Shown here piece by piece: positions 7,519-18,697 of a DNA stretch of 64,000 bases. Origin of the DNA: Pseudomonadota bacterium. GTDB taxonomy: Bacteria; Pseudomonadota; Alphaproteobacteria; Sphingomonadales; Sphingomonadaceae. The stretch covers positions 62,001 to 126,000 of the forward strand of contig JAEWEY010000002.1 in the NCBI GenBank assembly GCA_023389105.1, in the 5' to 3' direction. The position numbers were made by a program, and so were the translations under genes. Numbering within the stretch: position 1 is the first letter of the stretch; every line of letters starts with the position of its first letter. The notes below the pieces were generated by a model. That model was not told the origin of the DNA, made no database searches, and was given only the letters and a program-made list of their open reading frames with translations.

Positions 7519-8394
7519 TCAGCCTGCGAACGGGACGTCGGCCAGTCCCCGCACACCGGGCATGACCATAAACAACCCTCCGGCATTTGGTTGCATTCTT
7601 AACGCCTCTTCATCGAGCCCGATGCTGGCCGAGGTGATGTACAGGCGGTCGAGATCGGGGCCGCCGAACGTGCAGCTGGTCGGCCGCTGCACGGGCATCT
7701 TGATCGTCTCGACCCACTCTCCGTCGGGTGCGTAGCGGCGGAGGCACCAACCGTCCCAGAAGGCGATCCACAGGCACCCTTCGCTGTCCACGGTCATGCC
7801 GTCGGGAAAGCCGTCGCCTTTGCCGAACTGCAGAAACGTACGCTTATTCGAAGCGGCTCCGGCACCGTCGATATCGAACGCGTAGGTTACCTGCCGGGCG
7901 CTGTCGTTGTGATACATGATGCTTCCGTCCGGGCTGAACGCCGGGCCGTTGGTCACCCGATACTGTCCGTCGACGGCGACGATGCTGCGGTCGGCGTCGA
8001 CCCGGTAGAGCGTGCCGCTGTCCTGGCGCTCGGCATCGTCCATCGTTCCCGCCCAGAAGCGTCCCTGCCGATCGAGCTTGCCGTCGTTGAAGCGATTGTC
8101 CGGGCGCTCCGATTCCGGATCGAGGAAAATTTTGAACAGTTTCGAGCCGGGGTCGACCTCGGCCAATCCGCCTTCCGTACCGCCGATGAAGCCGCCACGG
8201 CGCGTCGGCGCGATCGAGCTGATCCGGAAGGGCGTCGGCCATTCGGAGACGTGGCCGCGGTCGTCGAGCCGGAAGATCTTCAGGCCCTTGATATCCAGCC
8301 AGTAGAGCGCACCCTCCCGCGCGACCCACACCGGCCCTTCGCCGAGCACGGCATGGACGTCGGCGACGCATTGGACGGGCGAGTCGGCGGACAT
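7519..8394 (-). CDS. SMP-30/gluconolaconase/LRE family protein, probable galactonolactonase
   Basis: This 291-residue six-bladed propeller of the SMP-30 family has 'LGEGPVW' near the N-terminus, with the metal-binding Glu. Further family blocks are 'RPDNRFNDGKLDRQGRFWAGTMD', 'NGPAFSPDG' and 'FPDGMTVDSEG'. Family members hydrolyse sugar lactones. In this cluster the expected substrate is D-galactono-1,4- or 1,5-lactone made by galactose dehydrogenase. I chose the ATG at 8394 because upstream frame extension lacks family similarity and would run through the divergent kinase start. It is probably transcribed with the glycosidase and dehydratase downstream. Confidence 0.88.
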   Translation of the reverse strand: MSADSPVQCVADVHAVLGEGPVWVAREGALYWLDIKGLKIFRLDDRGHVSEWPTPFRISSIAPTRRGGFIGGTEGGLAEVDPGSKLFKIFLDPESERPDNRFNDGKLDRQGRFWAGTMDDAERQDSGTLYRVDADRSIVAVDGQYRVTNGPAFSPDGSIMYHNDSARQVTYAFDIDGAGAASNKRTFLQFGKGDGFPDGMTVDSEGCLWIAFWDGWCLRRYAPDGEWVETIKMPVQRPTSCTFGGPDLDRLYITSASIGLDEEALRMQPNAGGLFMVMPGVRGLADVPFAG

Positions 8395-8437
8395 GACAAA
8401 TGCGATAGAGCGCCCGCTCGAAAAGAAAACGGTGGAG

Positions 8438-8459
8438 CAACCACGATGTGTCGTGGTTG
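8438..8459. promoter_or_regulatory. Nine-base perfect palindrome in the divergent dgo intergenic region
   Basis: CAACCACGA (8438-8446) and TCGTGGTTG (8451-8459) are perfect inverted arms around TGTG. The site lies in the 73-base gap between the lactonase start (8394) and the dgoK start (8468), the only divergent promoter region of the galactose cluster. It fits a dimeric repressor or activator operator. The regulator is not identified; only a Crp/Fnr-type gene is adjacent, and this palindrome does not look like a CRP site. Confidence 0.55.
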
Positions 8460-8467
8460 TAGGCGGT

Positions 8468-9349
8468 ATGCGCTGGCCTGAAGGATTTATCGCCGTCGAT
8501 TGGGGCACGACCAATCGCCGCGCCTACCGCCTCGATGGCTCGGGGAAGTGCGTCGACGAGTTCGAGGATGACAAGGGCGTGCTGTCCGTCCCGTCAGGCG
8601 GGTTTTCCGACGCGGTGGCCGAAATCCGCAAGCGGCTCGGCGATCATCCGTTACTGCTGGCCGGGATGATCGGTTCGAACCGCGGGTGGCAGGAAGCGCC
8701 CTATGTGCCAGCGCCCGCGGGGCTCGATGAGCTGGCCAAGGCGTTGGTGTGGGTTGGGGAACGCGGGGCAATCGTTCCCGGCGTCTCCTACCTGGAGAAT
8801 GGTCGCGCCGACGTGATGCGCGGTGAAGAGGTCCAATTGCTCGGTGCGGTGGTGGACGGATCGATCGGCGGTGACGGTCTCGCCTGTCATCCCGGCACGC
8901 ACAACAAATGGGTTACGCTCCGTGGCGGCAAGATCGACAGCTTCCGGACGGTGATGACGGGAGAGCTGTTCAGTCTGTTGAAGGAGCACAGCATCCTCTC
9001 CGATCTGCTGCAAAGCGAGGTCGAGCTGAACGATGTGTTCCGCGACGCCGCTCGGTTTGCCATCGACAATGAAAGCTTGCCTGCCGATCTGTTTTCCGTT
9101 CGCGCCCGCGTCCTGCTCGGTGTCGCCCGGAAGGAAGATGCTTCCAGTTACGCAAGCGGCCTCCTGATCGGCGCCGACGTGCGTGTTGGGCTGTCTTATC
9201 CGACCGGCGCGGACATTGCGGCCGTCGGCCGACCGGAGCTGACGCGGCTCTACGCAGCGGCCATCAGGGAAGCCTCGCGGGAAGTCCGCGAACTGGACGG
9301 AGAGCGCTGTTTCCTCGCCGGTATCCACGAAATCGCGAAAAGGATCTGA
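8468..9349 (+). CDS. dgoK: 2-dehydro-3-deoxygalactonokinase
   Basis: This 293-residue sugar-acid kinase phosphorylates 2-dehydro-3-deoxygalactonate at C6. The N-terminal ATP-binding motif 'FIAVDWGTTNRRAYRLD' is the DgoK signature. 'VLLAGMIGSNRGW' equivalents and 'CHPGTHNKW' further in are also diagnostic. The start is taken at ATG 8468 behind TAGGCGG. An alternative frame start at 8393 would overlap the divergent lactonase start and add 25 non-conserved residues. dgoA follows two bases after the stop. Confidence 0.93.
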   Translation: MRWPEGFIAVDWGTTNRRAYRLDGSGKCVDEFEDDKGVLSVPSGGFSDAVAEIRKRLGDHPLLLAGMIGSNRGWQEAPYVPAPAGLDELAKALVWVGERGAIVPGVSYLENGRADVMRGEEVQLLGAVVDGSIGGDGLACHPGTHNKWVTLRGGKIDSFRTVMTGELFSLLKEHSILSDLLQSEVELNDVFRDAARFAIDNESLPADLFSVRARVLLGVARKEDASSYASGLLIGADVRVGLSYPTGADIAAVGRPELTRLYAAAIREASREVRELDGERCFLAGIHEIAKRI

Positions 9350-9350
9350 C

Positions 9351-9980
9351 GTGAGCGCCCGCGAACTACTGCATCGCTATCTCGATCAATGCCCGCTGGT
9401 CGCCATCCTGCGGGGAGTGACACCAGACGAAGCCGAAGCGGTCGGCGGGGCTATCGTCGACGCCGGCATGCGGATTATCGAAGTGCCGCTGAACTCTCCG
9501 GAGCCCTTGGTCAGCATCGAACGACTCGCGAAGCGATTTGGCGATGACGTCCTGGTTGGCGCGGGGACCGTGCTCGACCCCGCCGACGTGCCGCGCGTCC
9601 GCGATGCGGGCGGACGGATCATCGTGTCGCCCGACACAAACCTCGACGTGATTGCGGCCGCCGCTTCGGCCGGGATGGTCGCCAGTCCGGGCTATTTCAC
9701 GCCTTCCGAAGGCTTCGCCGCCATCCGCGCGGGCGCGACCGCGCTCAAGCTGTTTCCCGCCGAGGGCGCGAGCCCGGCGGTGCTGAAGGCGCAGCTGGCG
9801 GTGCTGCCTAAAGACGTCCCAATCCTTATAGTTGGAGGCGTGAAGCCGGATAATATGCGCCCGTGGCTGGACGCCGGGGCCGCTGGCTTCGGCCTCGGCG
9901 GCGGTCTGTATCAGCCCGGTCAAAGCGCAGCGGACACGCTGGCCAAGGCAAAAGCCTATGTGGCGGGGCTTGGCCGATGA
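9351..9980 (+). CDS. dgoA: 2-dehydro-3-deoxy-6-phosphogalactonate aldolase
   Basis: This 209-residue class I KDPG/KDPGal-type aldolase cleaves 2-dehydro-3-deoxy-6-phosphogalactonate to pyruvate and glyceraldehyde 3-phosphate. Family motifs include 'PLVAILRGVTPDEAEAVG', 'IIEVPLNSPEPL', 'VGAGTVLDPADV', 'SPGYFTPSE' and the Schiff-base lysine in 'ALKLFPAEG'. The start codon is GTG. Proximity to dgoK and dgoD supports galactonate rather than gluconate specificity. The stop codon overlaps the galactose dehydrogenase start, so translation is coupled. Confidence 0.93.
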   Translation: MSARELLHRYLDQCPLVAILRGVTPDEAEAVGGAIVDAGMRIIEVPLNSPEPLVSIERLAKRFGDDVLVGAGTVLDPADVPRVRDAGGRIIVSPDTNLDVIAAAASAGMVASPGYFTPSEGFAAIRAGATALKLFPAEGASPAVLKAQLAVLPKDVPILIVGGVKPDNMRPWLDAGAAGFGLGGGLYQPGQSAADTLAKAKAYVAGLGR

Positions 9981-10906
9981 AGCCAATCCGCATCGCCATC
10001 ATCGGCTACGGCAAGATCGCGGAGGACCAGCACCGACCCTCGATCGAAGGCAATGGCCGCTTCGAGCTTGTCGCGAGTTCTAGCCGGTCAGGACAAGGCG
10101 TCGGACAGACGTTCACCGACTGGCGCGAATTGATCCGGACCGTCGAAGGTCTGGATGCCGTTGCCATTACCACGCCGCCCGGACCGCGGTCCGAGATTGC
10201 CAGCGAATGCATTGCCGCCGGGCTGCATTGCCTGCTCGAAAAGCCGCCGGCCGCCGGTCTTGCCCAGATCGCGGAACTGGATTGCGCGGCGCAGGCCAAA
10301 GGCGTCACCTTGTTCACGACTTGGCACGCCCAGCATCACGCGACCGTGGACGCGGCCGCGCAGGCGCTCGCCGGCAAGCGCGTCAAATCGATGCAAATCC
10401 TGTGGCATGAGGATGTCCACAAATGGCATCCCGGTCAGCAGTGGATCTGGGACGCAGGCGGGTTCGGCGTGTTCGATCCCGGGATCAACGCGCTGTCGAT
10501 CGCCACCAAGATCTTTCCCGGCGCCTTGTTCGTTCAATCGGCGGCGCTGCAGATCCCGGAGAATGCGCAGACGCCGATCGCGGCCGATATCGTCTTCTCG
10601 AGCACGGAGGCGGACGGCCCGCTCACCGCCAGTCTCGACTGGCGCCGGACCGAGGGTGAGGAATGGACAATCACCGCGGAGACGACCGACGGTGTGTCGA
10701 TCCGGCTGGAGCAGGGGGGCGCACGCCTGGTGCTCAACGGACAGGCGCAGGACGATGACGGCCCAGGCGAATATCCCGACATCTACCGCACATTCGTCGA
10801 TCTTATCGATGAGCGTCGCAGCCTGGTTGATGTGGCACCCTTCCGGCTGGTCGCTGACTGCCTGCTGACGGCGACCCTGAAACGCGTCGATCCGATCACG
10901 ATGTAA
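9977..10906 (+). CDS. gal: D-galactose 1-dehydrogenase (Gfo/Idh/MocA family)
   Basis: This 309-residue NAD(P)-dependent oxidoreductase has the Rossmann motif 'AIIGYGKIAEDQH' at the N-terminus and 'LLEKPPAA' in place of the usual EKP motif. It closely resembles the Gfo/Idh-type galactose 1-dehydrogenases that oxidise D-galactose to galactonolactone as the first step of the De Ley-Doudoroff route. ATG 9977 overlaps the dgoA stop. Family members also accept other aldoses (fucose, arabinose), so specificity is inferred mainly from the dgo neighbours. Confidence 0.88.
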   Translation: MKPIRIAIIGYGKIAEDQHRPSIEGNGRFELVASSSRSGQGVGQTFTDWRELIRTVEGLDAVAITTPPGPRSEIASECIAAGLHCLLEKPPAAGLAQIAELDCAAQAKGVTLFTTWHAQHHATVDAAAQALAGKRVKSMQILWHEDVHKWHPGQQWIWDAGGFGVFDPGINALSIATKIFPGALFVQSAALQIPENAQTPIAADIVFSSTEADGPLTASLDWRRTEGEEWTITAETTDGVSIRLEQGGARLVLNGQAQDDDGPGEYPDIYRTFVDLIDERRSLVDVAPFRLVADCLLTATLKRVDPITM

Positions 10907-10941
10907 GGGCAACCTTCACGCGGCGACATCGTTGCCTTGAC

Positions 10942-11691
10942 GTGATGATTGCGATGTTGGACCGGCGGGAAATGACCGACGAGGCGTTTGCAGGAAACCG
11001 CCTGCTTGCAACGTTCGAGACGGAGTCTCGAAAGCTGATCGAGCCCCATGGCGAGCTCGTGGAATTAAAAACGGGAGAAGTGGTCCTGGGCCGCGGCGAC
11101 CAGCCGAAGGTCAGCATCTTTCCATTCGACTCGACGATGATCTCACTCGGGGTCGAACTCAGCAGCGGCCGCTCCGCCGAAGTGGCATCGATCGGGCGCG
11201 AGGGTGCCGTCGGCGGCATCGTCAGCTGCGGCCAGGCGCCAGCCTTTTCGACCGCGAAGGTCCTGATGCCGGGACCGGCGCTTCGGGTGCCCATGCATGA
11301 GCTCGAACGCGCGAAAAGCGAGTCGCCGTTCATTGCCAACCTGTTTTGCCGCTTTTCGGACTATCTGCTGGCGCAGGTCATGCAATCGGCCGCGTGCAAC
11401 GCCTTCCATTCGATCCAGGAGCGGGCCGCGCGCTGGCTATTGCATGCACAGGACCGTGCCGGCGATCGCATCGATCTGACGCAGGAAGCCTTCGCCGGAT
11501 TGCTCGGCGTCCAGCGCACGACGGTCAACGCGGTCATTCAGTCGCTTCAGGCTGATCACCTCGTCGCTACGGGCCGCGGCGTGATCCGCGTCACCGACCG
11601 CGCGGGGCTGAAGAAACGGTCATGCGAATGCTATGATCAACTGGAACGGCATTTCGCCGCGGTCATCGGCCACAGCGGGCATGGCGATTAA
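10942..11691 (+). CDS. Crp/Fnr family transcriptional regulator
   Basis: This 249-residue protein has an N-terminal cyclic-nucleotide-binding-like beta-roll (about 25-150) and a C-terminal winged helix ('IDLTQEAFAGLLGVQRTTVNAVIQSLQ' as recognition segment, about 180-215). The Fe-S cysteines of Fnr are absent from the N-terminus. Near the C-terminus is 'SCECYDQLERHF', a feature common in sphingomonad and rhizobial members of this family. It begins with GTG-ATG, so the exact start is open (10942 or 10945). It lies 35 bases after galactose dehydrogenase and could belong to that operon, but many such regulators are unrelated stress regulators. Confidence 0.85.
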   Translation: MMIAMLDRREMTDEAFAGNRLLATFETESRKLIEPHGELVELKTGEVVLGRGDQPKVSIFPFDSTMISLGVELSSGRSAEVASIGREGAVGGIVSCGQAPAFSTAKVLMPGPALRVPMHELERAKSESPFIANLFCRFSDYLLAQVMQSAACNAFHSIQERAARWLLHAQDRAGDRIDLTQEAFAGLLGVQRTTVNAVIQSLQADHLVATGRGVIRVTDRAGLKKRSCECYDQLERHFAAVIGHSGHGD

Positions 11692-12710
11692 GCCAGCAAA
11701 CTCCACGGCAGCGCCTCACCCGCCTGAAATGGCACGAGGCCGTCGATCGTTTCAGGAACGTGGGTCGCCATCCGCTCCAAAGTGATCGTTTCGTCGTTTA
11801 GTGGCAGCCCATAGAAACGCGCGCCGTTGATCGAGGCGAAGGCCTCGAAGCGATCGAGTGCGTCCTCTTCTTCGAAGACTGTCGCATAGCTCTCCAGCGC
11901 ATAGGGCGCGTTGAAGATTCCCGCGCATCCGCATGCGCTTTCCTTGGCCTCACGGCTGTGTGGCGCGCTGTCAGTGCCGAGAAAGACGTTGGAGGCGCCA
12001 GACGTCGCGAAGCGTCTCACCGCAAGCCGATGCTCTTCGCGCTTGGCGACGGGCAGGCAATAGGCATGCGGTCGCAGCCCGCCGGCGAACAAAGCGTTGC
12101 GGTTGATCACCAGATGCTGCGGGGTAACCGTCGCCGCCAGGTTATCGCCGCCCTGCTGCACGAAGTCCGCTGCTTCGGCCGTCGTAATGTGTTCGAGCAC
12201 GATCTTCAGCGCGGGGAAATCCCGCACGAGCCGCGAGAGCGTGCGATCGATGAACACCTTCTCCCGATCGAATACGTCGACGTCGGCGTCAGTGACCTCG
12301 CCATGGACGCAGAGCACCATCCCCATCTGTTCCATTCGGGCGAGCGTGGGATAGATATTGCGGATGTCGGTGACGCCCGACGCGCTGTTGGTCGTCGCGC
12401 CAGCGGGGTAGAGCTTCGCAGCGATCCACACGCCCTCGCCGTGACCGCGCGCGATCTCTTCGGGGTTCGTCTGGTCGGTCAGGTAGCAGGTCATGAGCGG
12501 CGTGAAGCCTGGGACCGTCGCCGCCATGATCCGCTTGCGATACTCGCGCGCCGCCTCGACCGAGGTCACCGGCGGCACCAGGTTCGGCATGACGATCGCG
12601 CGCCCGAACTGGCGCGCCGTGTAGGGCGCGACGCGTATGAGCATCTCGCCGTCGCGCAAATGCACGTGCCAGTCGTCGGGCTTGCGGATGGTCAGCGTTT
12701 GCGATGCCAC
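11688..12710 (-). CDS. pyrC: Dihydroorotase (class II)
   Basis: This 340-residue zinc amidohydrolase closes carbamoyl aspartate to dihydroorotate in pyrimidine synthesis. Metal ligands are visible: 'DWHVHLRDG' (two His), the lysine of 'AAKLYPAGATT' (carboxylated), 'CVHGE', 'LEHITT', and 'GTDSAPH' (Asp). Length and motifs match E. coli PyrC. It converges on the Crp/Fnr gene with a four-base overlap of the 3' ends and is divergent from ygfZ, leaving only 23 bases for both promoters. Confidence 0.96.
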   Translation of the reverse strand: MASQTLTIRKPDDWHVHLRDGEMLIRVAPYTARQFGRAIVMPNLVPPVTSVEAAREYRKRIMAATVPGFTPLMTCYLTDQTNPEEIARGHGEGVWIAAKLYPAGATTNSASGVTDIRNIYPTLARMEQMGMVLCVHGEVTDADVDVFDREKVFIDRTLSRLVRDFPALKIVLEHITTAEAADFVQQGGDNLAATVTPQHLVINRNALFAGGLRPHAYCLPVAKREEHRLAVRRFATSGASNVFLGTDSAPHSREAKESACGCAGIFNAPYALESYATVFEEEDALDRFEAFASINGARFYGLPLNDETITLERMATHVPETIDGLVPFQAGEALPWSLLA

Positions 12711-12733
12711 GATTGGTAACCTAGCTAAGGCTT

Positions 12734-13444
12734 ATGCCCGGCACCACCCTCACCGATCGCGCCGTCATCCGCCTGTCCGGCGAGGACGTCCGCGGCTTCC
12801 TGCAGGGGCTGGTCACCAACGACGTCGCGGGACCATTGCCGGTATGGGCGGGGCTTCTAAGTCCGCAGGGTAAGTGTTTGTTCGACTTCATCGTCTGGGC
12901 GGAGAGCGACGACCTGCTGCTTGATTGCGAAGCGGCTGCGGCGGGCGAACTGATCAAGCGGCTTTCGATCTATCGTCTGCGGCGGCCGATCACGATTGCA
13001 GGTGATGATGCGTTGGCCGTGCATTGGGCACCCGCCGGCGAGCAGGGCGAGCCGGATCCGCGCTTGCCCGAACTCGGTCGCCGCTGGCTTGCTCCGGCTG
13101 CAGAGTCAGCGAGCGGCTGGCTCGAGCATCGCCTTCGGCTCGGCGTTTGCGAGGGAAAAGCGGAACTGGGCGATGTACTCTGGCTCGAATGCAATGCGGT
13201 TGAGTTGAACGGCGTAAGCTTCACCAAGGGCTGTTTCGTCGGCCAGGAAAACACCGCGCGCATGAATTGGCGTCAGAAGGTCAATCGCCGACTGGTCGTC
13301 GTGCCTGCGGATTCCGAAGGGCCGCGCACCCGCGTTTTCTATCCAGAGCTCGGGCTGGCGGTGGAGCATCGTCGTCTCGACGATCTCGGCGACATCATCG
13401 GTCCGGCCTGGCTAGACCAGGCACTTGTAACAGGGGAAGCATGA
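12734..13444 (+). CDS. ygfZ: Folate-binding protein YgfZ
   Basis: This 236-residue member of the GcvT-like YgfZ/COG0354 family uses tetrahydrofolate in iron-sulfur cluster repair or assembly. The signature 'KGCFVGQENTARM' around residue 157 corresponds to the family's K-G-C-[FY]-x-G-Q-E motif with its conserved Cys. The N-terminus 'LSGEDVRGFLQGLVTNDV' is also typical. The M20 peptidase gene starts inside its stop codon (ATGA overlap), implying translational coupling. Confidence 0.92.
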   Translation: MPGTTLTDRAVIRLSGEDVRGFLQGLVTNDVAGPLPVWAGLLSPQGKCLFDFIVWAESDDLLLDCEAAAAGELIKRLSIYRLRRPITIAGDDALAVHWAPAGEQGEPDPRLPELGRRWLAPAAESASGWLEHRLRLGVCEGKAELGDVLWLECNAVELNGVSFTKGCFVGQENTARMNWRQKVNRRLVVVPADSEGPRTRVFYPELGLAVEHRRLDDLGDIIGPAWLDQALVTGEA

Positions 13445-14715
13445 AGACTTTTCAGATCACCGCCGGCGCACTGGCGCTGCTCACCGCGTTGCCCGCCACC
13501 GCGGCGACCGATGCGGACGCGGCGCTCAAGCGCATTCTCGCAAGCCCCGGATATCGGACCGCTGCGGCGTCGTTCGATGCGAAGCACGACCAGTGGGTGG
13601 CCGATGTCATCCGCATCACGGAGGTGCCGTCGCCGCCGTTCAAGGAACAGGCCCGCGCCCGCGCCTTCGCCGACCTGCTTCGTCAGCGCGGTCTCGATCC
13701 AAGCATCGACCCGGAAGGCAACGTCCTCGCATTACGCAAGGGAATCGCGGGTGGACCCGTAGTCGTCGTCGCCGCGCACTTGGACACGGTCTTCCCCGAA
13801 GGCACCGACGTGAAGGTCAAGCGCGAGGGCAATCGCCTGAGCGCGCCGGGTGTCGGCGATGACAGTGCCGGCCTCGCTACTCTCCTTGCCATTGTCGATG
13901 CGATGAATGCCGGCCGCATACAGACAAAACGCGACATCCTGTTCGTCGGCAACGTCGGGGAAGAAGGGGCCGGCGACCTGCGCGGCACGCGCTACTTGTT
14001 CGACAAGGGCGCGTACAAAGGCCGCATCGGCGCGTTCTTCTCGCTCGACGGCGGCGGCACCGACAGCATCACGACCGGCGGCACCGGATCGAAACGTTAT
14101 CGCATCACCTACAAGGGCCCGGGCGGGCACAGCTATGGCGCGTTCGGCATCGTCAATCCGCTGGTGCCGCTCGCGGCGACGGTGTCCGAGCTCTACAAGC
14201 TGAACGTCCCCGCCGATCCCAAGACCACCTACAGCGCAAGCGTCATCGGCGGCGGTACCTCGGTGAATGCCATCCCGAACGAGGTTTGGCTGGAAGTCGA
14301 CATGCGTTCGGCCAGCGCCGCCGAATTGGCGAAGCTGGAGCACCAGTTCCTCGATATCGTGGGCCGAACCGTGGCAGCAGAAAACAGTGCCCGGTCAGTC
14401 CGCGCCGGCAAGATCTCGGCGGACATCAAGCCGATCGGCGATCGTCCCGCCGGCCACACCGCGCCCGACGCGGATATCGTCGCCTTAGCTCGCGCCGCCT
14501 ATCGCGCCGAGGGTATCCAGGTGAAGGACAGCACGTCCTCGACCGATTCCAACGTGCCGATGAACCTCGGCATTCCGGCGCTGACCCTGTCGCACATCGC
14601 GAAAGCCGGGGGCGCGCATTCGCCGGCGGAATACATTGAGACCGACAAGGCGCCGAACGTGAAGATCAAGCGGATCGTCCTGGCGACGATCCTCGCGACG
14701 GCGGGCGTTCCTTAA
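13441..14715 (+). CDS. Exported M20 family metallopeptidase
   Basis: This 424-residue protein has a Sec signal peptide (MKTFQITAGALALLTALPATAA) and an M20 di-zinc peptidase fold. 'VVAAHLDTVFPEG' holds the first zinc His and Asp, 'GVGDDSAG' the bridging Asp, 'GEEGAGDLRG' the catalytic Glu pair, and 'LSHIAKAGGAHSPAEY' the last His. The dimerisation lid begins near 'YRITYKGPGGHSYGAFG'. It is probably a periplasmic aminopeptidase or carboxypeptidase; the substrate is unknown. The start overlaps the ygfZ stop. Confidence 0.92.
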   Translation: MKTFQITAGALALLTALPATAATDADAALKRILASPGYRTAAASFDAKHDQWVADVIRITEVPSPPFKEQARARAFADLLRQRGLDPSIDPEGNVLALRKGIAGGPVVVVAAHLDTVFPEGTDVKVKREGNRLSAPGVGDDSAGLATLLAIVDAMNAGRIQTKRDILFVGNVGEEGAGDLRGTRYLFDKGAYKGRIGAFFSLDGGGTDSITTGGTGSKRYRITYKGPGGHSYGAFGIVNPLVPLAATVSELYKLNVPADPKTTYSASVIGGGTSVNAIPNEVWLEVDMRSASAAELAKLEHQFLDIVGRTVAAENSARSVRAGKISADIKPIGDRPAGHTAPDADIVALARAAYRAEGIQVKDSTSSTDSNVPMNLGIPALTLSHIAKAGGAHSPAEYIETDKAPNVKIKRIVLATILATAGVP

Positions 14716-15374
14716 GCGAGCACCGCGTAAGCGCGTACCGGAAAGGTCCCCATCCCGCGCACCTTCGGCGGCACGGCGGAAAAGCGGAAACCAGCGTCGG
14801 GCAAAGCTTCGAGGCCGGTCATATGCTCGCAGATCGGAATGTTCGCGGCGAGCAGTCGGGTATGGACCGGCCGCGCTCGCTCGCGCGTGTCGTCTATGTT
14901 GTTGCTGTCGATGCCGACTAGCGCGGCGCCATTTGCGACAAGCCAGTCGCCAGCCTCGGCGGTCAGGAACGGATGGTCGATCCCGTACTGGTCAGTCCGC
15001 CAGTGCCGGTCCCAACCGGTATGGATGAGGACTGCCCGGCCGCGAACGTCCAGCCCTTCGAAATGCTCGGCGGCAGTCGCCAAGGCGCTCTCGAACGGGC
15101 GTCTGACGACTATCCCCGGTAAGTTTGCAAGCGACCCCAGCGGCAAGTCCGCTAAGTCGGCGCCATCCGCATATCGATGGAACGGCGCATCCAGATAGGT
15201 GCCTGTATTGGCCACCATGGCGATGCGGCCGATCTGGAAGCTCGACCCGTCATCGTAATTCGCCGCGGAAGCCTCGCGGGTCCAGAAGTCGCAGATATGC
15301 GGGCCGGGAAGACCCGGATAGGTCGTCATCCCCTCCTCGATCACGTGGCTGAGATCGACGATCCTTTGATCCAT
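14712..15374 (-). CDS. Cyclase family protein (kynurenine formamidase-like)
   Basis: This 220-residue member of the PF04199 putative cyclase family includes bacterial kynurenine formamidases and other metal-dependent hydrolases. The family's H-x-G-T-H-x-D-x-P-x-H motif appears here as 'NTGTYLDAPFHRYADG', where Asn and Tyr replace two of the usual histidines. A metal ligand may therefore differ and activity is uncertain. The start is taken at ATG 15374, 'MDQRIVDLSHVI', the usual family N-terminus. The upstream membrane-protein gene overlaps it by 34 bases on the same strand. Confidence 0.85.
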   Translation of the reverse strand: MDQRIVDLSHVIEEGMTTYPGLPGPHICDFWTREASAANYDDGSSFQIGRIAMVANTGTYLDAPFHRYADGADLADLPLGSLANLPGIVVRRPFESALATAAEHFEGLDVRGRAVLIHTGWDRHWRTDQYGIDHPFLTAEAGDWLVANGAALVGIDSNNIDDTRERARPVHTRLLAANIPICEHMTGLEALPDAGFRFSAVPPKVRGMGTFPVRAYAVLA

Positions 15375-15610
15375 AGCCGCCACAATGCCACCGCCGCGAT
15401 CAGCAGCCAAATGACGTTGAGCACGGTCGAGGGCAGCGCGCCGTGCCACCAGCCGTTGACGATGAAGCCGGCCGCGCCGAGCAGGTTCATCCACTGAAAT
15501 GCCGGCGAGCGGCCGGCCAGCTTGCCCGTCGTTACCAGGATATAGCCGAGCAGGATCAGTAGCGCTCCGGCCCAGCCGACCGCCTCGACGGCCAGTTCGG
15601 TCGGTGTCAT
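15341..15610 (-). CDS. CBU_0592 family small membrane protein
   Basis: This 89-residue protein is predicted to have three transmembrane helices (about 10-30, 36-56, 60-80). It has the motif run 'GWAGALLILLGYILVTTGKL' and 'NLLGAAGFIVNGWWHGALPS' that marks the CBU_0592 family, found as a short membrane protein in many bacteria. The function is unknown. Its 3' end overlaps the cyclase gene start by 34 bases, which implies coupled translation. acnA ends only 10 bases beyond its upstream edge. Confidence 0.8.
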   Translation of the reverse strand: MTPTELAVEAVGWAGALLILLGYILVTTGKLAGRSPAFQWMNLLGAAGFIVNGWWHGALPSTVLNVIWLLIAAVALWRLWIKGSSISAT

Positions 15611-15620
15611 GCGAACCGCG

Positions 15621-18302
<2,682 letters not shown>

Positions 18303-18502
18303 CGCTGTCTTTCTGGGGCTGCGTTGGAAATGGGCGCCGGGGCGCGCTTAGCAACCCGCGCGGGGCGCCGCAAATCGGTCAGTCAAATGGGTAATTTTGC
18401 GCTAAGCTGATAACCGTCTGCGCCAGATTGTCGCCGCGCCACTCGTATTTGTCTCGCAGGTGCAATAAATGTGGTGAACAACGAAGCAGGGAGGCCACTA
18501 CC

Positions 18503-18697
18503 GTGACCCACGACACCGAATATTTTCGACGCCGTGCTGCCGAAGCCCGCGCTGTGGCCTGCTCGAAGGATCAGCCGGAGCGGGTGGAAATCGCGGGCGA
18601 GCTGGCTCTCGCTTACGCGGCCTTGGCGCGCCGTCGCGCGGCGGCCATCGCAACCGCCGAGGAAACGCCCGCAATCTCGTTCACGCAGATCGCCTAG
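18503..18697 (+). CDS. Small hypothetical protein (64 aa)
   Basis: This short, charged, alanine-rich helical protein reads 'THDTEYFRRRAAEARAVA' and continues as a second helix rich in Ala and Arg. The GTG at 18503 follows a good GGGAGG site (18488-18493) with suitable spacing, so translation is plausible. Short proteins starting with a 'YFRRRAAEAR' helix are common in sphingomonads, but I cannot name a function. Its stop overlaps the convergent corA 3' end by four bases. Confidence 0.65.
   Translation: MTHDTEYFRRRAAEARAVACSKDQPERVEIAGELALAYAALARRRAAAIATAEETPAISFTQIA

Noticed and set aside
8641..8690. tRNA-like GGTTCGAACC string
   Set aside because: Lies inside dgoK coding sequence, with no cloverleaf possible around it.
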